A stretch of 64,000 nt of DNA, taken from NCBI GenBank assembly GCA_002696485.1, contig NZTP01000009.1, positions 1 through 64,000 of the forward strand. Direction: 5' to 3'. The stretch is from Altibacter sp. GTDB taxonomy: Bacteria > Bacteroidota > Bacteroidia > Flavobacteriales > Flavobacteriaceae. Numbering within the stretch: position 1 is the stretch's first letter; the number at the start of each line of letters is the position of its first letter. The notes under the pieces are model-generated. The model was given only the letters and a program-made list of their open reading frames with translations, was not told the DNA's origin and ran no database searches. A program made the position numbers and the translations under genes. Positions 8,874 through 15,461 of the stretch are shown here, piece after piece.

Positions 8874-9896
8874 TTAATTGTAAGTACTCAATACATTCAA
8901 AAAACGGTCATGCATGGCATCGGTATAGTCTAAATGTGTTACAACACGTAGCTTCCCTTGCCCCATATTGCTAATTCTAATGTCCAACTTTGAGAGGTCT
9001 TCCATAAATTTTGTTTCAGAAATCCCTTCGGAAAGATAAAATATTACAATATTGGTCTCGGTAGGCTCAACCTTGTGAACATAATTTTGTGCTTCTAATA
9101 TCGCTGCGATCTGTTTAGCCTTCTTGTGGTCTTCGGCTAGGCGCTCAACATGATGATCGAGAGCATACAACCCGGCTCCCGCCATATAACCTATTTGACG
9201 CATCCCTCCGCCCAATACTTTTCGCACACGCATTGCCTTTTGCATGACGGTCTTATTTCCTATCAAAACTGTTCCTAAGGGAGTACCAAGACCTTTGCTG
9301 AGACAAATAGAGATGGTATCGAAGATCGCTCCGTATTTTTTTGGGTCCTCCTTTTTAGCCACAATTGCATTCATTAACCGTGCACCATCCAGATGTAAAC
9401 TCAGACCATTATCTTTTGCAACATGATGAATTTGCAACATCTCGTCAAAATCATAACAGGCTCCCCCTCCCTTGTTTGTGGTGTTTTCCAAACAAACCAA
9501 GGATGTTAACGGACTGTGATAGAAGTCGGGAGGATTGATAGCATCTTTTACCTGTTGGGCCGTGATCATTCCGCGATCACCATCAACGAGCTTGCAGGAA
9601 ACTCCACTGTTAAAAGAAACACCACCGCCCTCATAATTATAGACATGCGCCCACTTGTCGCAGATCAATTGTTCCCCGGGTTGTGTGTGCATTTTAATGG
9701 CCGCTTGATTTGCCATACTGCCTGTTGGAAAGAACAAACCTTCGTCCATATTAAACATTGCTGCAAGCCTTGCTTCCAACTTATTAACCGTGGGGTCTTC
9801 CTTATAAACGTCATCTCCCGTTTCGGCATTGAGAATAGCTTCCATCATGCCTTTGGTAGGCTTGGTCACCGTATCACTTCGTAGGTCAATGATCAT
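8874..9896 (-). CDS. ltaE: Low-specificity L-threonine aldolase
   Basis: 340 aa, the normal length for this PLP enzyme of fold type I, which splits L-threonine or allo-threonine to glycine and acetaldehyde. Signature features: MIIDLRSDTVTKPT at the very N-terminus, GDDVYKEDPTVNKLE near residue 29, the LDGARLMNA strand near 168, and SKGLGTPLG near 200 with the PLP-binding lysine. GGGMRQIGYMAGAG follows. Cytoplasmic, no signal peptide. It starts 3 nt after the stop of the small secreted protein gene upstream and is the last gene of a three-gene minus-strand unit with the metalloprotease. Confidence 0.95.
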   Translation of the reverse strand: MIIDLRSDTVTKPTKGMMEAILNAETGDDVYKEDPTVNKLEARLAAMFNMDEGLFFPTGSMANQAAIKMHTQPGEQLICDKWAHVYNYEGGGVSFNSGVSCKLVDGDRGMITAQQVKDAINPPDFYHSPLTSLVCLENTTNKGGGACYDFDEMLQIHHVAKDNGLSLHLDGARLMNAIVAKKEDPKKYGAIFDTISICLSKGLGTPLGTVLIGNKTVMQKAMRVRKVLGGGMRQIGYMAGAGLYALDHHVERLAEDHKKAKQIAAILEAQNYVHKVEPTETNIVIFYLSEGISETKFMEDLSKLDIRISNMGQGKLRVVTHLDYTDAMHDRFLNVLSTYN

Positions 9897-9899
9897 AGA

Positions 9900-10523
9900 T
9901 TATAAATTTTGTCTTCGAAATTGGGGGTTCATTTTATCTATGATTGCGTCTAATTTTTTATCTAGTTGAACTACTTTCAATGCGTTGTTATAGTCTGCAT
10001 TTAAGTTTGGAGCATCTCGATTGGTTTTTAAATAAAGTAGATTGTATTCTTGACTGCTGACACCTTCTGAATCATAAAAGTGAAAGCCTCTATGACAATT
10101 GGTCACTTCGGTACGTAAGAGTGGGCCGGTTCGTATAGGGCCCGAATCATATCTTTTTACCTTATTGGTTTGTAAGTCCGTAGTATGCTCCTTGTAATAA
10201 TTTATGACCTCAGTTGTGTCCAAAGGAAGACTATAGAACCACCCGCAATTATCAAACTTCTTGATCATGGGTTGGCCCTCCTCTTCCCAAAAAACATAAC
10301 TTTCCAAATAAGTTCCTTGCGAAGTACACCGTGTTCCATCGTCCAAGGTAAACATTTCTACCGTCCCGGTGCAAAACCGTTCATTGATAAAAAATGTAGA
10401 GATCCCTCTCGCCTGCAAGCTTTCAGCAAATTTGGATACCTCAGAGCGGACATAGGCCTCATCGCGTTGCGAGTAACTCACAGTTACGGCTAGTAGCGTG
10501 ATAAAAAGAATAAAATTTTTCAT
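9900..10523 (-). CDS. Small secreted protein of unknown function
   Basis: 207 aa. Start chosen at 10523 (MKNFILFITLLAVTVSYSQ), which gives a clear signal peptide; an upstream in-frame ATG at 10556 would place extra polar residues in front of it and overlap the metalloprotease gene. The mature part has four cysteines (in FCTG, RCTS, NCGW and NCHR) that could form two disulfides in the periplasm. I do not recognise the family. It sits 11 nt downstream of the metalloprotease gene and 3 nt upstream of ltaE, so the three genes are probably cotranscribed. Confidence 0.75.
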   Translation of the reverse strand: MKNFILFITLLAVTVSYSQRDEAYVRSEVSKFAESLQARGISTFFINERFCTGTVEMFTLDDGTRCTSQGTYLESYVFWEEEGQPMIKKFDNCGWFYSLPLDTTEVINYYKEHTTDLQTNKVKRYDSGPIRTGPLLRTEVTNCHRGFHFYDSEGVSSQEYNLLYLKTNRDAPNLNADYNNALKVVQLDKKLDAIIDKMNPQFRRQNL

Positions 10524-10534
10524 TTTTGATGTTT

Positions 10535-12943
10535 TTATGGGTGAATGGTAAAACATTGAAAACTCCCAATGGGACTGCCATCCGGTATCTCCGGCACCAC
10601 CACGGAAGTAAAATTTTCGGGTTTCGTTCTAAAAATAGTAATTTCCCGGCTTAGTTGTTTGCTGAAGGCATCTTCCTTTTTTGAAAGTTCTCTCGCAAGC
10701 CTATCAATGGTCTCGTTTACCATCCCTTTTGTCTGCGGAAGGGCATTCTTGTGAAGTGAGAGTTGCATTAACTGTTGCAATGTTCTATATTGAATGGTGT
10801 TTTGCACCTCCTTTTGATATTGGGTTTTTCCCGAAGGAGAGAAGGTGGCTTTCACCAATTGGTTCAATACGTCTTCCAAGCCTATAGTCTTAGGATCTAG
10901 TGCCTTCTGTTGCACCAGCCTGTTGGCGCGTTCGGGATGTAACAGTAACCCCAATGTCATGTCGCTGGCGGTTGCTGCCGCTCCCAGAGCATCGAATGCA
11001 ACGCCCATATTGCTTTTAAACGACTCTCTGGTTCTCCAATATCCGTACGCACGGGGTGGAAATAAATTCAGTTTGGCTTCAGGGATGGCCAAGGTTTCGG
11101 CATCCAATGTTGTAAGTATTGCACTAAGAGCATTCTGTTGTTCTTCCTTCGGAAGGGTTTTTACAATTGTTTCATCTGTCCCTTTCACCGCATAATCGTA
11201 TTCCAATCCGCCGATCAATTTTACAGCCGCTTCGGTTTGAAACCTATGGTAAAAATACAATGGTACGAAGACATCTTCTAAGACCGAATAAGGTTCCCCG
11301 GCACGAATATTCTCTTCAGAAAAATTAGATATGGCTTTATTCCGAAGCGCTAACACGGCTTCAAGTTCTTCCGAAGCATTCTCTGCGTTATCCCATAGGT
11401 GGGCTCTGGCGTGTGCTCCACCCCTCGCCCGGGCATCACTGTCGGTGATATACCGCAACCCTTGATCGAAGGCGGTTTTCAAAATCGACCTCAAATAGGT
11501 GGTTTCGTCCATTCCGGCAGGGACATCGCCGTAACTGTAAGCTACCGTGACCTTATCCCAGGCACCAATCCCGGTTGCGTAGGCTTCACTAATATCTACG
11601 GTATCATTCTTTAAGCGAAGCATAGGATGCGGATAATCCATAACACTGGCACGCTCGTTGGTACTGGCAGCGAAGTTGTGAGCGAATCCCAAAGTATGTC
11701 CTACTTCATGGGCCGATAGCTGCCGAATGCGGGCCAACGCCATGTCCAGCATTTGTTGATGATTGGTGTCACTTGCCGCAAAAGGCTGATTCATTAAGGC
11801 CTGCGCGATCATAAAATCCTGACGGATCCGCAAACTACCCAAACTCACATGCCCTTTTATGATCTCTCCCGTACGGGGGTCGGAAATGGTCGATCCATAA
11901 CTCCAACCGCGGGTGGAGCGATGTACCCATTGTATCACATTGTACCGTACATCCATGGGGTCGGCATCTTCAGGCAGCATCTTCACTTGAAAAGCATTTA
12001 CGTATCCAATCGCTTCAAAAGCTTCATTCCACCAGCGTGCTCCTTCCAGTAAAGCCGAACGAACGGGCTCCGGGGTTCCTGGATCCAGATAATAGATAAT
12101 GGGTTCTTTGGCTTCACTCAATGCAGCCTTGGGATCTTTTTTTTCCAAACGATGGCGCATAATGAACCGCTTGGTAATAGGTTCCCAAATAGGGGTGCTG
12201 AAATCCATATAGCTCATAGGGTAGGAACCGCTTCGTGGGTCGAACGCCCTTGGCTTGTAATTATTTTTTGGCAGCTCCACGAAACTGTGATGCTGGATCA
12301 CCGAAATTGAAGTTGGATTAGGAACAACGCTTCTTAAGTGTTGTCCCGAAGGTTCTCCGGTAAAGGTCAACATCGCTTCAAACTCCACATTCTTTGGGAA
12401 TGCCTTTGTGCGTTCCATCCAAATAGCATTGCGGTCTTTGTCCAGCTTATACGTGCCTTCTTTGTTGTTTTTTAAAGTTTGGGCTACTTGGTGAGCGTCT
12501 TGAAGCAGGAATGGCGTAAGATCGATGATAAAGGTCGCCTCTTTAGTTTCCTTGATCTCAAAACCGAAAAGGACCGAACGTGCAAAAGCTTCTGAGATGG
12601 AACGTTTTTCAAGTTCATTATCAGTTTCGGCACGAAACTGAAGATTGGGTTGTATAAGTAACAGCTTATTGCCTGCCTTCACGAACTTGACAACCTCACC
12701 GCCCCCCAATTGCCCTCGGTCCAGACCAATATCGTTGGAGCCCAAACCGGTGCGCAAGGAGTGAACATATAAGAATTCGGTATCCAGTTGATCAACCTCC
12801 AGATAGATGTTTCCTTCTGTTTCAGAATAATGGAAATTAAAAAAACCTTCAAACTTTTGGAGCTTTTCTTTTTTTGCTAAAAATTGCCCCGAAACGCTAG
12901 TCATTCCGAAGCAAAAAGCGATACAACAGATCACATATTTCAT
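10535..12943 (-). CDS. Zinc-dependent metalloprotease (DUF5117/DUF4953-type)
   Basis: 802 aa with a signal peptide (KYVICCIAFCFGMTSVSGQ). The N-terminal half has the DUF5118/DUF5117-like pattern ('FNFHYSETEGNIYLEV ... TEFLYVHSLRTGLGSNDIGLDRGQ'). The catalytic region near residue 413 reads SAHEVGHTLGFAHNF, an extended metzincin-type HExxHxxGxxH motif, followed by a possible Met-turn segment 'ASVMDYPHP'. The C-terminal half is mostly helical and matches the DUF4953 region. Such proteins are common in Bacteroidota and are exported; the substrate is not known. It is the first gene of the unit that includes the small secreted protein and ltaE, and is divergent from prfB. Confidence 0.9.
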   Translation of the reverse strand: MKYVICCIAFCFGMTSVSGQFLAKKEKLQKFEGFFNFHYSETEGNIYLEVDQLDTEFLYVHSLRTGLGSNDIGLDRGQLGGGEVVKFVKAGNKLLLIQPNLQFRAETDNELEKRSISEAFARSVLFGFEIKETKEATFIIDLTPFLLQDAHQVAQTLKNNKEGTYKLDKDRNAIWMERTKAFPKNVEFEAMLTFTGEPSGQHLRSVVPNPTSISVIQHHSFVELPKNNYKPRAFDPRSGSYPMSYMDFSTPIWEPITKRFIMRHRLEKKDPKAALSEAKEPIIYYLDPGTPEPVRSALLEGARWWNEAFEAIGYVNAFQVKMLPEDADPMDVRYNVIQWVHRSTRGWSYGSTISDPRTGEIIKGHVSLGSLRIRQDFMIAQALMNQPFAASDTNHQQMLDMALARIRQLSAHEVGHTLGFAHNFAASTNERASVMDYPHPMLRLKNDTVDISEAYATGIGAWDKVTVAYSYGDVPAGMDETTYLRSILKTAFDQGLRYITDSDARARGGAHARAHLWDNAENASEELEAVLALRNKAISNFSEENIRAGEPYSVLEDVFVPLYFYHRFQTEAAVKLIGGLEYDYAVKGTDETIVKTLPKEEQQNALSAILTTLDAETLAIPEAKLNLFPPRAYGYWRTRESFKSNMGVAFDALGAAATASDMTLGLLLHPERANRLVQQKALDPKTIGLEDVLNQLVKATFSPSGKTQYQKEVQNTIQYRTLQQLMQLSLHKNALPQTKGMVNETIDRLARELSKKEDAFSKQLSREITIFRTKPENFTSVVVPEIPDGSPIGSFQCFTIHP

Positions 12944-13075
12944 ACAATTTGATTTCTGACAGCAATTCTCTCCTCTTGCTCCTTGAAAAGGTCGCGTTTA
13001 GAACTACTAAACAATTAGTTAGCCCTAAAACTATAAAATTCGATTGAAATAGTTTCCGTTTGCCGCGGGTATTCC

Positions 13076-13083
13076 TATTTTTG
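13076..13083 (+). promoter_or_regulatory. Probable prfB -7 box
   Basis: TATTTTTG matches TAnnTTTG and lies 14 nt before the prfB ATG at 13098. No well-spaced TTTG is present: the one at 13059-13062 is only 13 nt away, where 19-21 is usual. Confidence 0.5.
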
Positions 13084-13097
13084 TTGAAAACTTAGCT

Positions 13098-14205
13098 ATG
13101 ATTACATACGATCAGCTTAAAGATCTTAGAGATCGCCTGGATGCGTTAAGGAGGTATCTTTGACGTTGCCGGAAAGCGCATAGAAATCACCAACGACGAA
13201 GAAAAGACCTTCGATCCCAACTTTTGGAATAATCCGCAGGAGGCCGAGGCTTTTATGAAAGTCCTTCGGAATAAGAAGAAATGGGTATCCGATTATGAAA
13301 CGGCTGTCACGCTCACAGATGATGCCGAAGTGATCTTTGAATTCTTTAAAGAAGGAGAAGGTACATCCGAAAATGTGGAAGCACGCTACCAAGAAGCCTT
13401 GGAAGCGATCGAAGCGTTGGAGTTCCGCAATATGTTGAGTGAAGAAGGAGACGATCTTAGCGCTGTTTTACAGATTACAGCCGGAGCCGGCGGCACCGAA
13501 AGTTGTGATTGGGCCAACATGCTCATGCGGATGTATCTTATGTGGGCAGAGAAGAACGGTTTTAAAGTAAAAGAACTTAATTATCAAGCCGGGGATGTAG
13601 CCGGGGTTAAAACGGTTACACTCGAGATCGAGGGCGATTATGCTTTTGGTTGGCTAAAAAGTGAGAACGGTGTACACAGGCTGGTGCGTATTTCTCCTTT
13701 CGACAGCAATGCGAAGCGACACACCAGTTTTGCCAGCGTCTATGTATATCCGCTCGCCGATGATTCGATTGAGATCGATATTAATCCTGCCGACATCTCT
13801 TGGGATTTTGCCCGAAGCAGCGGTGCCGGGGGTCAAAATGTGAATAAAGTTGAAACTAAGGCCATACTCACCCACCACCCCAGTGGTATTGTGATCCATA
13901 ACAGCGAAACGCGGTCGCAATTGGAAAATCGTGAAAAGGCCATGCAAATGCTGAAATCTCAGTTATATGAGATCGAACTACGGAAACAACAGGCACAACG
14001 AGCAGAGATAGAGGACAGCAAGATGGCGATCGAATGGGGATCCCAGATTCGAAATTATGTGCTACATCCCTACAAACTAGTAAAAGACGTACGTACCGGT
14101 CATGAAAGCGGGAATACCGATGCAATCTTGGACGGTTATATCGATGGCTTCCTTAAAGCCTATTTGATGATGACAGGACAGGGAGAGAAAAGTGATGAGT
14201 TGTAA
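13098..14205 (+). CDS. prfB: Peptide chain release factor 2, with programmed +1 frameshift
   Basis: RF2 recognises UGA and UAA and releases the finished peptide. The gene is in two frames: 21 codons from ATG 13098 to CTT 13158-13160, then an in-frame TGA at 13161-13163, then the rest in the +1 frame from GAC 13162 to the TAA at 14203-14205, about 368 aa in all, the normal length. The slippery CTT TGA C is preceded by an AGGAGG Shine-Dalgarno-like stimulator (13149-13154), the classic autoregulatory site: low RF2 favours the frameshift. SPF, the stop-recognition tripeptide, is near residue 198 and the catalytic GGQ is near 244 (SGAGGQNVNKV). A start at 13255 would lose the N-terminal 52 residues. 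The 3' end abuts an antisense TPP riboswitch. Confidence 0.96.
13149..13164 (+). promoter_or_regulatory. RF2 programmed frameshift site
   Basis: AGGAGG at 13149-13154, then TAT, then CTT TGA C at 13158-13164. The spacing and heptamer match the conserved bacterial prfB site. Ribosomes pausing at UGA slip +1 on CUU, so RF2 controls its own synthesis. Confidence 0.95.
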
Positions 14206-14248
14206 AAAACAAAGGGAACTTGATTTAAAAACACCAACGTTCCCTTTG
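14203..14248 (-). terminator. Rho-independent terminator, apparent expression platform of the TPP riboswitch
   Basis: Read on the minus strand, CAAAGGGAAC (14248-14239) pairs perfectly with GTTCCCTTTG (14219-14210) across a 19-nt loop and is followed by six T (14209-14204). The T run exists only on the minus strand, so this terminates minus-strand RNA; on the plus strand the hairpin lies behind prfB without a T tract. It begins 4 nt after the P1 helix of the riboswitch. Confidence 0.85.
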
Positions 14249-14251
14249 CAA

Positions 14252-14330
14252 ATCATATTCCTTCAGTTGGCATTACCCGACGAAGTTTTATGGGTATATT
14301 CTCAGCTATAATTTAGCACCCCAATATGAT
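14252..14330 (-). promoter_or_regulatory. TPP (thiamin pyrophosphate) riboswitch aptamer, no downstream gene
   Basis: On the minus strand the THI-element core is complete. P1 is ATCATATT (14330-14323) with AATATGAT (14259-14252), 8 perfect pairs. Next come GGGGTGC, P3 (GCTA/TAGC), CTGAGA (pyrimidine-binding loop), TACCC (pairs with GGGT, P2), P4 (CTTC/GAAG), GGGTAATGCCA (pyrophosphate-binding arm) and GAAGGAA. This order and these strings match the RF00059 consensus. A terminator follows at once. The first thing downstream on this strand is the prfB coding region in antisense; the next minus-strand gene starts at 12943. The aptamer therefore appears orphaned, or controls an antisense RNA. Confidence 0.93.
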
Positions 14331-14345
14331 ATTATAAATATACAA

Positions 14346-14377
14346 CAAAATAATTACCCAGTCATCTCTTTATCAAA
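14346..14377 (-). promoter_or_regulatory. Possible promoter of the orphan TPP riboswitch
   Basis: On the minus strand, TTTG (14377-14374) and TATTTTG (14352-14346, one base short of TAnnTTTG) are 21 nt apart. The predicted start near 14339 is about 9 nt before the aptamer P1 helix, as expected for a riboswitch leader. Confidence 0.5.
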
Positions 14378-14435
14378 TATTTAACACTCTTATTTAAAAG
14401 ATCACTATGGTTTCTTTGAATGCGATTGCAAGCGA

Positions 14436-14951
14436 ATGGCTATATTTGAAGTGAATATAAAAGAATTGAAATCCTTGAAGCCCGCCAGTCTCGCACAATT
14501 AAAGAAAGAATTAAGATACAAATCGGCAGAAGACCTAAAAGCACTTGTTATTAGGTTGACGAAACACAAGACTGAAAACAAAGAGCTGCTCACCTATTTA
14601 CTGTTTGATGTGGAGGACGAACAAGGTTTTATTACAAACACCAAACGTGAGCTGGACCGTCTTTTTTCGGAAATACACCCTACTAATTTTTACTATATCA
14701 AGAAAAGCCTGCGAAAGATCCTTCGCATCCTTAAACGCTACATTCGGTATTCACAAAACAAAGAGACTGAAGTAGAATTGTTACTCTATTTTTGCGAAAA
14801 GATGGCAGCGTTTCGTCCTTCCATTCAAAAGAATAAAGCCATGTTGTATGTGTATGATAAGCAGAAAGAAATGATCGAAAAAAAAATTAAAATGTTACAT
14901 GAAGATTTGCAATATGATTATACTGAGGAATTAAATAAACTCCCATTTTAA
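14436..14951 (+). CDS. DUF6155-like helical cytoplasmic protein
   Basis: 171 aa with no signal peptide and no membrane segment. It is rich in Lys, Glu and Leu and predicted all-helical. The opening 'LKKELRYKSAEDLKALVIRLTKHKTENKELLTYLLF' and the later 'RYSQNKETEVELLLYFCEKM' resemble the DUF6155 family, small Bacteroidota proteins of unknown role. Assignment is by resemblance only. It is monocistronic, between the orphan riboswitch and an 8-nt tandem repeat. Start ATG 14436 gives the full conserved N-terminus. Confidence 0.7.
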   Translation: MAIFEVNIKELKSLKPASLAQLKKELRYKSAEDLKALVIRLTKHKTENKELLTYLLFDVEDEQGFITNTKRELDRLFSEIHPTNFYYIKKSLRKILRILKRYIRYSQNKETEVELLLYFCEKMAAFRPSIQKNKAMLYVYDKQKEMIEKKIKMLHEDLQYDYTEELNKLPF

Positions 14952-14979
14952 GTACCCAACGAATCCCTTGATAAATAAG

Positions 14980-15011
14980 AACTCAATAACTCAATAACTC
15001 AATAACTCAAT
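14980..15011. repeat. Four tandem copies of an 8-nt unit
   Basis: AACTCAAT is repeated four times without error (14980-14987, 14988-14995, 14996-15003, 15004-15011), in the 83-nt gap between the DUF6155-like gene and the ArsC-like gene. It is a short microsatellite in the upstream region of the latter; copy number could vary by slippage. Confidence 0.9.
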
Positions 15012-15034
15012 AAATTAAAACATTAATAGTCCTC

Positions 15035-15376
15035 ATGCTAACAATATACCACAATCCCCGTTGCAGCAAATCCCGAGAATGCAACACCTACCTTTCAACC
15101 TTAGCGGAAAAAGTACAAGTCATCAATTATATGGAAACACCCTTTACCAAAGAGCAGTTAAAGCAAGTGCTTCAAAAATTAGGGATCTCCCCCATAGAAC
15201 TTGTACGCACCAATGAGGCGATCTGGAAGTCCGAGTACAAAGGAAAGGAACTATCCCATTCGGAAATTATTACAGCCATGCTCAAACATCCACGGTTGAT
15301 ACAGCGTCCTATTGTAGTTAAAGGAGATAAAGCGGTCGTTGCCAGACCATTGGAAACGGTAACTTCAATTTTATAA
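15035..15376 (+). CDS. ArsC/Spx-family thioredoxin-fold protein (arsenate reductase-like)
   Basis: 113 aa, the full length of the family. HNPRCSKSRE (Cys10) is the P-loop-like active site of glutaredoxin-coupled arsenate reductases, and 'RPIVVKGDKAVVARP' near residue 90 supplies the conserved RP and arginine. In cells such proteins reduce arsenate to arsenite, or act in redox roles related to Spx. No arsenite pump or ars regulator is nearby, so the physiological substrate is uncertain. It stands alone between a tandem repeat and the outer-membrane receptor gene. Confidence 0.88.
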   Translation: MLTIYHNPRCSKSRECNTYLSTLAEKVQVINYMETPFTKEQLKQVLQKLGISPIELVRTNEAIWKSEYKGKELSHSEIITAMLKHPRLIQRPIVVKGDKAVVARPLETVTSIL

Positions 15377-15429
15377 GGGTACTCAGGTTATTTAACAAAA
15401 TTTTGGCAATACAGGCTTAAACCCGCCTG

Positions 15430-15437
15430 TATTTTCG
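15430..15437 (+). promoter_or_regulatory. Probable -7 box of the outer-membrane receptor gene
   Basis: TATTTTCG, one mismatch to TAnnTTTG, lies 24 nt before the ATG at 15462. A TTTG at 15402-15405 is 24 nt upstream, slightly too far for the usual spacer. Confidence 0.4.
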
Positions 15438-15461
15438 CAGTCGAATGGAGTAAAACCGACT

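Noticed and set aside
12990-13030. Imperfect palindrome near ACTACTAAACAATTAGTTAG as an operator
   Set aside because: Only 5 bp of true symmetry in an AT-rich region; not distinguishable from chance.
13255-14205. prfB starting at 13255
   Set aside because: The first 52 residues, including the frameshift site, are clearly present upstream.
14203-14248. Terminator of prfB on the plus strand
   Set aside because: The hairpin is good, but the T run is only on the minus strand; on the plus strand it is followed by CAAATC. It fits the riboswitch platform better.
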